A stretch of 64,000 bases of DNA from Lederbergia galactosidilytica (GCF_017873565.1 NZ_JAGGKH010000012.1:62001-126000); one strand, 5' to 3'; counted from the first letter of the stretch, positions 20,262-29,995 are shown. Notes: generated by a model not told the origin, from the letters alone. Program-made: numbers and translations.

Positions 20262-21142
20262 GAGGTCGTCTTCCTTTCACTAGTCAATTTAAACATTATT
20301 GCCGTCAAAATAGCTATTATTACAAATAGTATAATTGACATCGCAGAAGCTGTTCCAAAATTATATTTTACAAATGCTTCATCAAAGATTAGGTATGAAA
20401 TTACATAAGTTGAAGTTCCGGGGCCACCTTCAGTCATAATAAGAATTTGTACATATGCTTGAAGATATGAGATTAAAGATGTAATCACAACAAATAAAGT
20501 TATCGGTTTTAATAAAGGCAAAGTAATATTGAAGAACTTCCTAAATTTGCCTGCACCATCTACATCTGCTGCTTCAAAAACATCCTTAGGCAATCCCATT
20601 AAACCTGCTAAAAAAATAACTGTGGCATATCCAAAGTCTTTCCATATTGTCATTATAGTAATGGCTGGCAAAGCATATTTGCTATCATTAAGCCAGTTAA
20701 TATCTAAATTAAAAACATTATTAATTAAGCCAAATTGAGGATTGAACATCCATAACCAGACAAATGAAACGGCGACCAAAGGGGTAATCGTTGGCATATA
20801 AAACATACCATTAAAAAACGACTTGAATTTAGTTAATTTCGAATACAATAGCATGGCAAGTCCTAACCCAAAGATAACCCGAAAAAGTACAGAGAAAAAA
20901 GCAAAGAATAATGTATTGCTAATAGAATCCCAGAACAATTTATTTTGAATGACACTTTTAAAGTTATCTAATCCGACAAAGTCATATTGATCAATAAGTG
21001 GGTTCCAATTATGTAAGCTTCCTGCAAAAGCTTTGAAAATGGGATAAATCATAAAAATGGCAAAATAAACGACTAAAAACAATACGGCAGTGTTTCTTAG
21101 GCTTAACCACTTTTTGATTTTATCTTGTATAGAAGCACTCAT
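20258..21142 (-). CDS. Sugar ABC transporter permease, MalF type
   Basis: About 294 residues with six hydrophobic segments. The EAA motif is DVFEAADVDGAGKFRKFFN, and TEGGPGTSTYVISYL follows. ATG 21142 has AAGGGAGAT at good spacing; the frame opens at 21160 without a site. It is the middle gene of binding protein-permease-permease-lacI. Confidence 0.9.
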   Translation of the reverse strand: MSASIQDKIKKWLSLRNTAVLFLVVYFAIFMIYPIFKAFAGSLHNWNPLIDQYDFVGLDNFKSVIQNKLFWDSISNTLFFAFFSVLFRVIFGLGLAMLLYSKLTKFKSFFNGMFYMPTITPLVAVSFVWLWMFNPQFGLINNVFNLDINWLNDSKYALPAITIMTIWKDFGYATVIFLAGLMGLPKDVFEAADVDGAGKFRKFFNITLPLLKPITLFVVITSLISYLQAYVQILIMTEGGPGTSTYVISYLIFDEAFVKYNFGTASAMSIILFVIIAILTAIMFKLTSERKTTS

Positions 21143-21211
21143 GTTTATCTCCCTTTTCAATAATTATGGCAGCAGACATTCAATTCACTTCTGACTGCTG
21201 CCAAAACTAAT

Positions 21212-22591
21212 TTATTTAATTTCGCTATAAAATTGATATTTATCCTCTAAAGATGTAAAGTCCATATCTTTCATATCAAATTCCATTTTTTCTTGGCCTT
21301 CTTTAATAGCTGCATCAATATCTTGTCCATTATAAAGAATGTTCTCTATTACTTGATTAGCCGTTGTTTCGATTGTCGAAGGGAATGATCCCGGCCAAAT
21401 CAATCGTTCGATTCGTGGTGCTAACACTTTCAACACTGGATCGCTTATAATTTCTTCATCATCGGCTAAAGATTTCTTTGTTGGAAAAGATGCATTTAAA
21501 AAAGCAACTTCTTTTGAGTAATCATCATTTGCTAGGAGAAACTTTAGAAAGTCCTGGGCTACAGCCTGTTGCTCTTCTGATTGATTAATATTTATGCCAG
21601 GAGTACTTTCACCATTGTATCGATCAAATGCAAACGGTACTTCTTCAGATGGAGTAGGAGTAGGAAAAACACCGTATTCAATGTCTGGATATTTTGAAGC
21701 CAATTCTCCTGCCATCCAACCCCATTTGTACACCATAGCAGATTGACCATTGCCAAAGCTCATAGTTGAATCATCCCCAAAATCTTTTGATCCAACTTTA
21801 TCGCTTTCATATAAATCCACTAAAAACTTTGCGTTTTCCTTTGTTGCTTCATGATCAAAATTAACAGTCTTACCGTCTTCTTTAAACAACAATTCACCTT
21901 TTTGGTAATTCATACCTTGGAACAGTGCATCAAATCCGCCGCTTCCATTATAGTTAAATCCTGCCTGTACCATTTTCCCGTTTTCAATCTTAGTCAATTT
22001 TTTCGCAACTTCTCTAAATTGATCCCAAGTCTTCGGAATATCTGAGTCTGTCAATCCAGCTTCATCCCAAAGTTGTTTGTTATAATAAATATTTCCCGTA
22101 TTAATCACTGAATCTATGTAGTAGACTTTATCATCAATGACATGAGGTTCCACTGAATTAAAATCAGCTTGCAAATCACTTACAGGAATATCGTAAGGGG
22201 CTAAATATGATATTAATAAATCATGTTGAGAATTATGGATTCCAAACATTGCCGGCCCCTTATCACCTTTCAAAGCAAGTGGTAATTTTGTCCAAATATC
22301 ATCCCATGGTTGTTCGACAATCTTTATTTTTATGTTCGGGTAGATATCTTCATATTCTTTAGCCATTTTTATTACTGCGTCATTTCCTATCCAAGTCCAA
22401 TATTCAATTTCTATCGGGTCACCATTATTTACTAGCTTATTAGGATTATATTTTACTGTATGACCAAATTCCTCTAGACCTTTATCCTCCTGTTCATCTT
22501 TAACCGTTCCAGAAGTGTTATTATTTGATGAACACGCTGTCATTCCGACTAACAATAAAACCATAAATATTGCTCCAACTAACTTTTTCAT
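21212..22591 (-). CDS. Sugar-binding lipoprotein of the second importer
   Basis: 459 residues with a lipoprotein signal (LLLVGMTAC, cysteine at residue 20). It is a COG1653-type solute-binding protein: IEYWTWIGNDAVIKMAKEY opens the mature domain and FGNGQSAMVYKWGWMAGEL lies in the ligand-binding region. AGGGGGT precedes ATG 22591. It is the first gene of its operon, under two LacI-type operators. No hydrolase or catabolic gene is linked, so the transported sugar cannot be named. Confidence 0.9.
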   Translation of the reverse strand: MKKLVGAIFMVLLLVGMTACSSNNNTSGTVKDEQEDKGLEEFGHTVKYNPNKLVNNGDPIEIEYWTWIGNDAVIKMAKEYEDIYPNIKIKIVEQPWDDIWTKLPLALKGDKGPAMFGIHNSQHDLLISYLAPYDIPVSDLQADFNSVEPHVIDDKVYYIDSVINTGNIYYNKQLWDEAGLTDSDIPKTWDQFREVAKKLTKIENGKMVQAGFNYNGSGGFDALFQGMNYQKGELLFKEDGKTVNFDHEATKENAKFLVDLYESDKVGSKDFGDDSTMSFGNGQSAMVYKWGWMAGELASKYPDIEYGVFPTPTPSEEVPFAFDRYNGESTPGININQSEEQQAVAQDFLKFLLANDDYSKEVAFLNASFPTKKSLADDEEIISDPVLKVLAPRIERLIWPGSFPSTIETTANQVIENILYNGQDIDAAIKEGQEKMEFDMKDMDFTSLEDKYQFYSEIK

Positions 22592-22611
22592 TTATAAATA
22601 CCCCCTATTTA

Positions 22612-22658
22612 GGTTTAGCGTTAAACCCTCATTTTTCTCTTATAGTTTAGCGTTAAAC
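22612..22658. promoter_or_regulatory. Two LacI-type operators in the promoter of the second importer
   Basis: GGTTTAGCGTTAAACC (22612-22627) and GTTTAGCGTTAAAC (22645-22658) share the palindromic core GTTTA-G-CG-TTAAAC, with a central CG as in many LacI-family operators. On the minus strand a possible promoter (TTTACT, 17 bases, TAAACT) overlaps the upstream copy. The LacI protein encoded at 18361-19401 is the likely ligand. Confidence 0.75.
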
Positions 22659-22763
22659 CTTTCTAAAGTAAAGTGCTTTCATTTACTTTTTGAAAAACTT
22701 TTTGAATAAAGACAATATGGACAACGAGAAATATCCCCCGTTCTATATACCTATGTAGGTGTC

Positions 22764-22787
22764 TACACTAGGTTCTAACCTAGTGTA
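22764..22787. other. Perfect 11-base inverted repeat of unknown role
   Basis: TACACTAGGTT (22764-22774) and AACCTAGTGTA (22777-22787) are separated by only CT. No T run follows, so it is not an obvious terminator; it could be an operator or a cruciform. A smaller ACCTATGTAGGT palindrome lies just to the left. No gene lies between 22660 and 22960. Confidence 0.45.
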
Positions 22788-22880
22788 TAACTTTTCTATC
22801 CCTGATTTGACTACCACTTCTCTAACTACAACTTTTCAAACTTATAACAGAGCATGAAAGACAATGTTCTCCTGAAAAAT

Positions 22881-22909
22881 AAAAACCCTCTTCCAAGAAG
22901 AAGGTTTTT
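22881..22909 (-). terminator. Intrinsic terminator after the YesN-type gene
   Basis: AAAAACC...CTTC pairs with GAAG...GGTTTTT around a short loop, and the minus strand continues ATTTTTC. It lies about 55 bases past the response-regulator stop. Confidence 0.75.
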
Positions 22910-22963
22910 ATTTTTTCTATCTACAATATTGTCTTTCTAGTAACTTATCTTCATTTCTTCATT

Positions 22964-24523
22964 CTATTTCACGCTCTGTAAACTCCTGAACTTTCGATAG
23001 TTCGTTGGGGTCATACCTGTATGTTTTTTAAAGACTCCAACAAAATACTTGTACTCAAGAAACCCTACTTGTTCCGAAATTTCACTGACTTTAAATGGAG
23101 TTTCCACAAGTAATACCTTTGCTTCATTAACCCTTAATTGGTTGACATATTCATTGAAATTAACCCCTGTTTTCCGTTTAAATAGAGAACTAAAGTAGTT
23201 AGGAGTTATATTAATAATATCTGCCACTTCATGAACTTTAATATTTGTTCCATAAAATTCATGAATATATTCCTTGGCATGATCGATTAACAAATCTTGT
23301 TTATCAATACTTTCTAGTTCAGACTGTTCTTTACGAATAATGGAAAGATCCTGATAGAAAAGCTCAGCTAACAGTTCATAGGAGTTATATAAATGAACAT
23401 TGATAGTTTCTTTGAAATGGAAATCCCATTGATGAACTTTTTTCCCACCTAGAGATTCATAGTGTTGGGAGATTTGATTGAACAGATTTCTACACACTTC
23501 AATAACTTCCTCTAAGAAAAATTTATTGCTTGAAAAGTACTGAAATAATTCATTTACCAGCAAATATACATTCTCATCCTCCTTGTGGACAATTGAATGT
23601 ATTACTTTCTTTTCTAGTTCATGTGGATAGGCTGGTTCTGTTGCCCGACACAGCTGATCTGAAACGACTATACAAAAGTCATCTGTAAACGGCAAAAATT
23701 TAACAGCAGCTACGAGCAGTGGATACACAGTCTTAAGATTTTCAACAGGTATCCATTTATCGAATGGAATAAAGCGGAGGGCAAGATCATCATCCCATTT
23801 TAGACTTTGCAACATCTGTGCTGACATCTGCTGTCTTTCTTCATCATAAACACATGTTAATAAGATATTTTTCTCTGTAAAAAACGAATAGGAGGAGAGA
23901 CCAAATTCATTTAACCTGTTCTCAATTGTTTTCTCCCAGCCGACTAAAAATTCTTCAAACTTTCCATCCGATAAATTGTTTATCTTTCGCATATAATTTT
24001 GGTGTAGACTAATAAACGGGTAAACCTTTGTGGGATTAGATGAGTCCAAGGCAGTAATAATCCCACCCTGTATATCTGAAATCTGTTCCATAATGCTGTT
24101 TCGCAGCCTTGTTTCATGCATTTTTTTCCGTTGATGTTTTTCCAGTTCTATTTCATTTGCCAGAAGTTTCACTTTCTCAACAAGTTCTGCAATTTTTACT
24201 GGCTTAAGCAAATAATCCTTCACACCTAACTTTATTGCTTGTTGGGCATACTCAAATTCATCATAACCACTTAAAATGATGGTACGAATATGGGGAAAAT
24301 GATTATACAAAAAATTGGCTAGCTGCAATCCATCCACCTTTGTCATTTTCACATCAGTAATAACAATTTCAATGTTTCCATGCTCTTTAATCTTCTCAAT
24401 AGCTTCCTCTCCATCTTGAGCAATATCTATTACTTCCACATTGATCGTTTCCCATGGGATAGTTAACCGTAATCCGCGCAAAATAATAGGTTCATCATCA
24501 ACTAGTAACATTTTATATGTCAT
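22964..24523 (-). CDS. YesN-type response regulator (REC plus AraC helix-turn-helix)
   Basis: 519 residues. The receiver domain (about 1-120) has LLVDDEP, the phospho-acceptor aspartate in EIVITDVKM and the lysine in YLLKPVKI. A long middle region is typical of YesN-like proteins. The C-terminal AraC domain (about 415-515) has VHEVADIINITPNYFSSLFK and the second helix-turn-helix region ending HTGMTPTNYRKF. It probably activates the adjacent ABC operon when phosphorylated by the linked kinase. AGGTGA precedes ATG 24523. A decayed TnpB fragment now lies between it and the kinase gene. Confidence 0.93.
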   Translation of the reverse strand: MTYKMLLVDDEPIILRGLRLTIPWETINVEVIDIAQDGEEAIEKIKEHGNIEIVITDVKMTKVDGLQLANFLYNHFPHIRTIILSGYDEFEYAQQAIKLGVKDYLLKPVKIAELVEKVKLLANEIELEKHQRKKMHETRLRNSIMEQISDIQGGIITALDSSNPTKVYPFISLHQNYMRKINNLSDGKFEEFLVGWEKTIENRLNEFGLSSYSFFTEKNILLTCVYDEERQQMSAQMLQSLKWDDDLALRFIPFDKWIPVENLKTVYPLLVAAVKFLPFTDDFCIVVSDQLCRATEPAYPHELEKKVIHSIVHKEDENVYLLVNELFQYFSSNKFFLEEVIEVCRNLFNQISQHYESLGGKKVHQWDFHFKETINVHLYNSYELLAELFYQDLSIIRKEQSELESIDKQDLLIDHAKEYIHEFYGTNIKVHEVADIINITPNYFSSLFKRKTGVNFNEYVNQLRVNEAKVLLVETPFKVSEISEQVGFLEYKYFVGVFKKHTGMTPTNYRKFRSLQSVK

Positions 24524-24533
24524 GAGCTTTCAC

Positions 24534-24851
24534 CTAAATTCTCCGTATATTTGTATCCCTTGAACCTCTCTTGACAGAAATCACGAGATTTCTATGTACA
24601 GTAACCCATTGAGTTCTAATGGATGAGGCTATCCCCACAGTTCCTGCGGTTAATCGTAATGCTTCATTGCGAAGATTAATACTTGTTTTAAGGTCGAATT
24701 GGTGATGGGAATTGGATGATGGGCATGTCCAATCACGTAGCGCTAGATCCTTAACGTCTTTGTGTTGGTGGCCACAATGGGAACATAGTCGACTATTCCA
24801 TACCACTTTACTTTGGATCCAACATCGTTCTGAACTCTGACCATGATTCAT
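24534..24851 (-). pseudogene. tnpB: Decayed C-terminal TnpB fragment (IS200/IS605 family)
   Basis: The frame encodes a TnpB zinc-ribbon and RuvC-III region: SRLCSHCGHQHKDVKDLALR, then DWTCPSS, then INLRNEALRLTAGTVGIA. Intact TnpB has CPSC or CPxC here and (R)DxNAS before the IN motif. This copy has a serine in place of the fourth zinc cysteine and FDLKTS in place of the RuvC-III motif, so it cannot be active. The N-terminal 250 or more residues are missing, and sequence upstream of CSHC is scrambled relative to the family. It sits between a kinase and its response regulator in the same orientation. Confidence 0.85.
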
Positions 24852-24864
24852 CTCATGAGTGAGG

Positions 24865-26577
24865 TCACAAGTTTTCTTGGCTATTTAATAAAAGTGGTAA
24901 TATAAGTCGGATTTTCGCACCTTGTTTTACTTCTACCACCTGGATTCCAAATGGTGCTCCAAACGCAATCGCTAATCGTTCTTTTAAATTTTGCATAGCG
25001 TAACCCGTATCATGATCGCCTTTTTCAATTCCCCAGCCATTGTCAATCACATCAATCCAAACTTGTTCCTCAACTTGGTAACAGCGAATAGTAATGATTC
25101 CTTGGTGTGGCAATTCTTTAAAGCCATGCTGAATACTATTTTCTACTAATGGTTGTATAAGTTGTTTCATAATAAACGATTTTTTTATTTGGTGATCTAT
25201 GAATATGAAGTAAGCAAGTCGCTCTCCTAATCTACTTTTTTGTAAATCTAGATAGGAGTTGATATAGGCTATTTCTTCTTCAATAGAAACCCATGTTTTT
25301 CCATTATTTAAATTCATTCGAAAGACTTTTGAAAGCTGTTCAATTTGTTCACTTGTCTCCATTGCATTTTCGAGACGTGCCGACCAACGAATCATGTCTA
25401 ATGTATTATAGAGAAAGTGCGGATCAATTTGATTTTGCAGGGCATTTAGTTCTGATTCCTTTTGTTTAATCTTTAGCTTATATTCTGTATCAATATATCT
25501 TTGGATCGTTTTGACCATTTTATTAAAACGCATGCCTAGACGACCGATTTCATCATTTGCTGATACATCCACCTTTGCCGAGAAGTTACCTTTCTCAAGC
25601 TCCTCTGTCTGGATTGTTAATTCAATAACTCGTTTCACATTGGAACGATAAAATCCATAAAAGGCAACCACACCCAATAAAAGGAGGAGAATAATCATAT
25701 TGCGAATCGACTTTCGGACAGTAAAGAGTTCCTTCACTAAATCTTTTTCATCCACCATCACAACCGATGTCCAATTTGTCCCACTTAGCTCTTTTTTTAC
25801 CGCTTTGTAATCTTGATTATGGATAGTAAAGTCGTGCACTAATTCCTCCCCATGATTAACCCAATGAACAAACGCAGGATCATCGTAGCTTTCAGCTAAA
25901 AACTTTTGATTGGAGTGAAGAATAATTTCACCTGACTTTGACATGACAAGATAATGCCCCTGCTTCACTTCTAAACTTCTCATAATCTTTTCTTGGTCAA
26001 GTCTTATTCTTACCGTGCCAATAGGATAAGTAATTCGATTTAAGTCATTGATTACCCTTGAAAGACTAATGACATATTTCTCTCCACCCCAGCCACTAGT
26101 AACTTTGTACGTATCACTCCAGATCGGTGCCCCCTTCCCTCCTGCCGCAGCTTCATCAAGATTTTCCTCATCGCCAAAAACTGGCTCTCCAAACTCTAAC
26201 TTATTCCCATTCATGCCTTGTAGCTGGATCGAGGATATATACTCATTAGACATCAACTGAAAGGTAAAATAACCTTTTATTCCATTTACACTGTTCTTAT
26301 ATGTGGAAGAGGTTTCCTCGGCAGTTGTAAAAAATCTTCGGAAGTCATCGCTGTATATCATGTAAGAAGACATGCTTTCGACATCGCGGATAATGGACAA
26401 CAGATTTTGTTCATCCTTATTCAATCTTTCTAATATATCCTCCTCTACTTGATTTTTAAGGACTTCTGTTGTTTGACTATAGATAAATATTCCATACAAT
26501 GTCGTTGGAAGAGTGATAAGAACAAGGAAGATGATAAAAAATTTCTTTTTTAAGCCCCAATTTTGCATCATTCGCAT
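24865..26577 (-). CDS. YesM-type sensor histidine kinase
   Basis: 570 residues. Membrane segments near residues 12-32 and 290-312 flank a large extracellular sensor. A HAMP linker follows, then the His_kinase motif NQIDPHFLYNTLDMIRW with the phospho-accepting histidine, and an HATPase domain with VENSIQHGFKELPHQG and DNGWGIEKG. It probably senses an extracellular sugar or wall fragment and phosphorylates the YesN-type regulator. It lies 16 bases after the permease, so it is co-transcribed with the transporter. ATG 26577 and the paired ATGs six and nine bases downstream share one AAAGG site, so the exact start is uncertain. Confidence 0.92.
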   Translation of the reverse strand: MRMMQNWGLKKKFFIIFLVLITLPTTLYGIFIYSQTTEVLKNQVEEDILERLNKDEQNLLSIIRDVESMSSYMIYSDDFRRFFTTAEETSSTYKNSVNGIKGYFTFQLMSNEYISSIQLQGMNGNKLEFGEPVFGDEENLDEAAAGGKGAPIWSDTYKVTSGWGGEKYVISLSRVINDLNRITYPIGTVRIRLDQEKIMRSLEVKQGHYLVMSKSGEIILHSNQKFLAESYDDPAFVHWVNHGEELVHDFTIHNQDYKAVKKELSGTNWTSVVMVDEKDLVKELFTVRKSIRNMIILLLLLGVVAFYGFYRSNVKRVIELTIQTEELEKGNFSAKVDVSANDEIGRLGMRFNKMVKTIQRYIDTEYKLKIKQKESELNALQNQIDPHFLYNTLDMIRWSARLENAMETSEQIEQLSKVFRMNLNNGKTWVSIEEEIAYINSYLDLQKSRLGERLAYFIFIDHQIKKSFIMKQLIQPLVENSIQHGFKELPHQGIITIRCYQVEEQVWIDVIDNGWGIEKGDHDTGYAMQNLKERLAIAFGAPFGIQVVEVKQGAKIRLILPLLLNSQENL

Positions 26578-26592
26578 TCAACCTTTTGAATA

Positions 26593-27441
26593 TTATCCTT
26601 TTACCGCTCCAGCAGTCATACCTTTCACAATATTCTTTTCGAATAAGATGTAGAAAATGACAATTGGAATCAATGACATGGTTAGCCCCGACATTTGTGC
26701 GCCATAATTTGTTGTAAATTGTCCCGCAAAGTTAGCTAAACCTAAAGGCAATGTTTGAAGGTTTGGATCATTGATTAACACAAGGGCAAAGGAAAACTCA
26801 TTCCAGTTATAAATAAAGTTTAAAATAACAACCGTTGCTAATGCTGGACGAGACATCGGCAATATAATCGACCTAAATATCCGAAAAATTCCACAGCCAT
26901 CCATAATCGCCGATTCCTCAATATCCTTAGGAAAGCCTTTCATAAAACTTGTTAAAATAAAAATTGTAATTGGTAAATGAAAAGCAATATATGGAAAGAT
27001 TAGAGTAATCGGTGTATTCAATAATCCTAAATTCTTCATTAAAATAAACATTGGCACTAATGTTGCATGGATCGGAATCAGTAATCCAAAGATGAAAAAA
27101 CCATATATCCACTTGCTCATCCTAAACTCGAATCTAGATAAAAAATAAGACGCTAATGCTCCTATAATAACAGTAATCACAGTGGCTGTTACGGTAATAA
27201 AAATACTATTTTTAAATAGGACACCAAGATTGGCGATATCCCATGCAGCAGTGTAATTTTCTAATACAAATTTTTTAGGAAAACCAAATTGATTTGTTGC
27301 AAATTCCTTTTCTGATTTAAAGGAATTAATGGCCATCCAAATAATTGGGTAGGCGTTAATGATCGCGAATATGATTAATGCTAGATAAATACTTATTTTT
27401 TTAATCTTTTTACTCTGAGGACCTTTGCTTTTCTTCGCCAT
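26593..27441 (-). CDS. Sugar ABC transporter permease, MalG type (third importer)
   Basis: About 282 residues with six hydrophobic segments after a lysine-rich N-terminus. The EAA loop is DIEESAIMDGCGIFRIFRSI, followed by LPMSRPALATV. ATG 27441 has GGAGG seven bases upstream; the GTG nine bases earlier lies in that site. It follows its partner permease by 12 bases and precedes the kinase gene. Confidence 0.9.
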   Translation of the reverse strand: MAKKSKGPQSKKIKKISIYLALIIFAIINAYPIIWMAINSFKSEKEFATNQFGFPKKFVLENYTAAWDIANLGVLFKNSIFITVTATVITVIIGALASYFLSRFEFRMSKWIYGFFIFGLLIPIHATLVPMFILMKNLGLLNTPITLIFPYIAFHLPITIFILTSFMKGFPKDIEESAIMDGCGIFRIFRSIILPMSRPALATVVILNFIYNWNEFSFALVLINDPNLQTLPLGLANFAGQFTTNYGAQMSGLTMSLIPIVIFYILFEKNIVKGMTAGAVKG

Positions 27442-27453
27442 TATGCCCACCTC

Positions 27454-28329
27454 CTAAATCATTTTCTTTCCTAAAACTTTGTTAACAATGACAATTAAAA
27501 TAAGACTAAAGAAGAAAATAAAAACTGACACAGCACTTCCATAGCCATACTGTAATTTTGTAAATGTTTCATTAAACATGTAGAGCGCCATAACATCTGT
27601 AGAATGCGCTGGGCCACCATTTGTCATAACATAAATTAAGTCGAATGTTTTCAGACTCCCTGAAATACATAAGATAATCGCTACTAAAATTGTATCCCAA
27701 ATCATCGGGATTGTAATTTTCCAGGTTCTCTTCCATTCTGAAGCACCGTCTATTTTCGCTGCTTCCATGATCTCGTTTGGCACATTTTGTAAAGCTGCAA
27801 GGAAAATAATTAAATATAAACCAACGAACTGCCAAATAACAACAACTAAGACAGCTCCCATTGTCCACTTTGTATCACCTAACCAATTTTGGGCTAGCGC
27901 ATCTAAACCAATAGAGCGTAAAACTTCATTAATTAATCCATTACGGGAATTATAAATTAAACTCCATGTTAAGGAGATTACAACAGTTGATAAAACAACT
28001 GGTAAAAACCCAATCGTTCTAAATAACTTTGCTCCCTTCATTTTGCGGTTAAGCAAAAGGGCAAAGAATAAAGCAATGGGGACTTGACCTAATACAGAGG
28101 CTAATACTACGTATATATTGTTTTTTACAGAATTCCAAAAAAGGGGATCCGCAAATAACTTTTTAAAATTATTAAATCCTACATATGTCATTTCATTAAA
28201 ACCATTCCAATCCATAAGAGAATAATAGAAGGATTGAAGAATTGGATAGATGGCAAAAACAACATATAGGGCAAAAGCAGGTAATATGCCTAATATAATA
28301 GCGAATTTACTTTTTCCTGTTAATCTCAT
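27454..28329 (-). CDS. Sugar ABC transporter permease, MalF type (third importer)
   Basis: 291 residues with six hydrophobic segments. The EAA motif is EIMEAAKIDGASEWKRTWK, and MTNGGPAHSTDVMALYM occupies the position of the usual EGGPG motif. GGGGGGAGAAC precedes ATG 28329. A 335-base gap containing a repeat element separates it from the binding-protein gene, so it may need read-through or a promoter within that gap. Confidence 0.9.
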   Translation of the reverse strand: MRLTGKSKFAIILGILPAFALYVVFAIYPILQSFYYSLMDWNGFNEMTYVGFNNFKKLFADPLFWNSVKNNIYVVLASVLGQVPIALFFALLLNRKMKGAKLFRTIGFLPVVLSTVVISLTWSLIYNSRNGLINEVLRSIGLDALAQNWLGDTKWTMGAVLVVVIWQFVGLYLIIFLAALQNVPNEIMEAAKIDGASEWKRTWKITIPMIWDTILVAIILCISGSLKTFDLIYVMTNGGPAHSTDVMALYMFNETFTKLQYGYGSAVSVFIFFFSLILIVIVNKVLGKKMI

Positions 28330-28420
28330 GTTCTCCCCCCTAAATGTTCACTGGGCTGTCTAGTAGGTCTTTAGATTAAAAAGACAAGGGAAGTTAGTTT
28401 CTTGTCAAATCACTCGAATT

Positions 28421-28627
28421 AAAATCCTCAAAAATGGCGATACGACTACGGGAATAGCACCAGAAGCCCCCAAAACGAAGTGGGATCGATGGCTTAGTTG
28501 ACGTTCCCCTAGCAGTAGACTCATAAGGCAATTCTGTTGCTTAGTCTGCACTAGTCATCTTGAAACCGCAATGCCTGCTTGGCTTACTTCCAGTAGGCCT
28601 GAGCAGGCAGTCTATTTGAGGACTTTT
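28421..28627. repeat. 207-base repeat element with terminal inverted repeats
   Basis: AAAATCCTCAAA (28421-28432) and TTTGAGGACTTTT (28615-28627) are near-perfect inverted ends. The interior has GACTACGGGAATAGCACCAGAAG and TGCCTGCTTGG, the latter pairing with later GAGCAGGCA, typical of dispersed Bacillaceae repeats as remembered. It carries no coding capacity and sits between the binding-protein and permease genes of one transport operon. Confidence 0.5.
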
Positions 28628-28664
28628 GACTTTTATGACAACCCATGGTTGATGTATCGGACTG

Positions 28665-29948
28665 TTATTTATTTTCATTCTCTTTTTGCATATCTTTAGC
28701 TAACCCTTCTGGTGCTTTTTCCCCTAAAGTAATCGATTGTAAGCCATTGTTAATCATATCGGTTAATTCAGGTGTCAATGTTGCATCATATACTGGGGCT
28801 AGTCCACCCTGAACAAAGCTATTAGCCTCTTTAAAGATTTCTGGGATGTTGTCATCCATTTCAATATCAGCTGGAATTACGACATTCGCCTTGATTAACC
28901 CCTGGTATAATTCCTCACCATAAAAATATTTTAAAAAAGTAAAAGCTGCTTCTTGTTCTTCTTCACTTAATTGGCTACTTACTGCAATCCCACCACCAGC
29001 GGCACCGGAAATTTTTGCAGGGTCCCCGTTACCCCCTGGAAATGTCGGGAATGGTGCCACTCCAATATTTCCAATATTCTCAACACTTTCTAAAATTGGT
29101 CCAATCGCCCATGAACCAGCAAAGTGCATGGCGGCGGTTCCTTTAATGAATTCATTTCTAGATTGAGCCTCATCGAGAGTATTCATGTCTTCATTAAATG
29201 CATTTGCCTTCGTTAATTCATCGATAACAGATAATGCACTGATAAATTGTGGATCCTCAAATGTTCCATCTCCGTTTAATGCACTCTCTAAGAAATCGCT
29301 ATCAGTATATCGGTCCGCAATGGTTGATAGATAGACAGATTGTAATGGCCAAATGGCTTTATTCCCTAAAGCAATTGGGGTTGTTCCTTTATCATTTAGA
29401 GCTTTTATAAGCTCTTTCAATTCATCATATGTTTGAGGAAACTCATCATAACCAGCATCTTGAAGCTGGTCTTTATGATAAAAAATCAAGCTTGTGATAC
29501 TTACATTTGCCGGGATAGCATAATAATTTCCATCAATCGCATAGTCTTGGAGAATTGAATCTAAAATATCTCCCTCCCAATTATCAATGATTGGATTGAG
29601 GGGAAGTATAGCTCCACCTTCGGCAAGAGGGGCTGTTCTAGCACCGGGCCATACACGCATCATATCAGGCAATTGATTACCTGCCGCCTGAGTTCTTAAT
29701 TTTGTTTCATATTGGTCATGGGGAATGGCCTCCACCTTAATTTGGATATCTTCATGCTCTTGATTAAATTTAGAAATAAGGTCTTTATAAAGGGTATTTT
29801 CTGGACGATCCTCAGTCCAATCCGTCCAAAGTGTCAGTTCAATACTTCCATCCTTTACGGCTTGTGTTTCTTTAGCATCTTTACTACCACACGCAGCTAG
29901 AACTACCACCATAAGTAATCCTATAAAGATATAACCTAACTTCTTCAT
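28665..29948 (-). CDS. Sugar-binding lipoprotein of the third importer
   Basis: 427 residues. The signal peptide ends in VVLAAC, with the lipid-modified cysteine at residue 20. It is a COG1653 solute-binding protein: IELTLWTDWTEDRPENTLY starts the mature domain and FIKGTAAMHFAGSWAIGPI lies in the binding region. GGGAGGAAATTGTA precedes the ATG. A cre-like site lies about 50 bases upstream, suggesting carbon catabolite control. Two-component control through the linked YesM/YesN pair is also likely. The sugar is unknown. Confidence 0.9.
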   Translation of the reverse strand: MKKLGYIFIGLLMVVVLAACGSKDAKETQAVKDGSIELTLWTDWTEDRPENTLYKDLISKFNQEHEDIQIKVEAIPHDQYETKLRTQAAGNQLPDMMRVWPGARTAPLAEGGAILPLNPIIDNWEGDILDSILQDYAIDGNYYAIPANVSITSLIFYHKDQLQDAGYDEFPQTYDELKELIKALNDKGTTPIALGNKAIWPLQSVYLSTIADRYTDSDFLESALNGDGTFEDPQFISALSVIDELTKANAFNEDMNTLDEAQSRNEFIKGTAAMHFAGSWAIGPILESVENIGNIGVAPFPTFPGGNGDPAKISGAAGGGIAVSSQLSEEEQEAAFTFLKYFYGEELYQGLIKANVVIPADIEMDDNIPEIFKEANSFVQGGLAPVYDATLTPELTDMINNGLQSITLGEKAPEGLAKDMQKENENK

Positions 29949-29995
29949 TACAATTTCCTCCCATCCTTCACTATATAAAGCGCTATCAAAATAAA

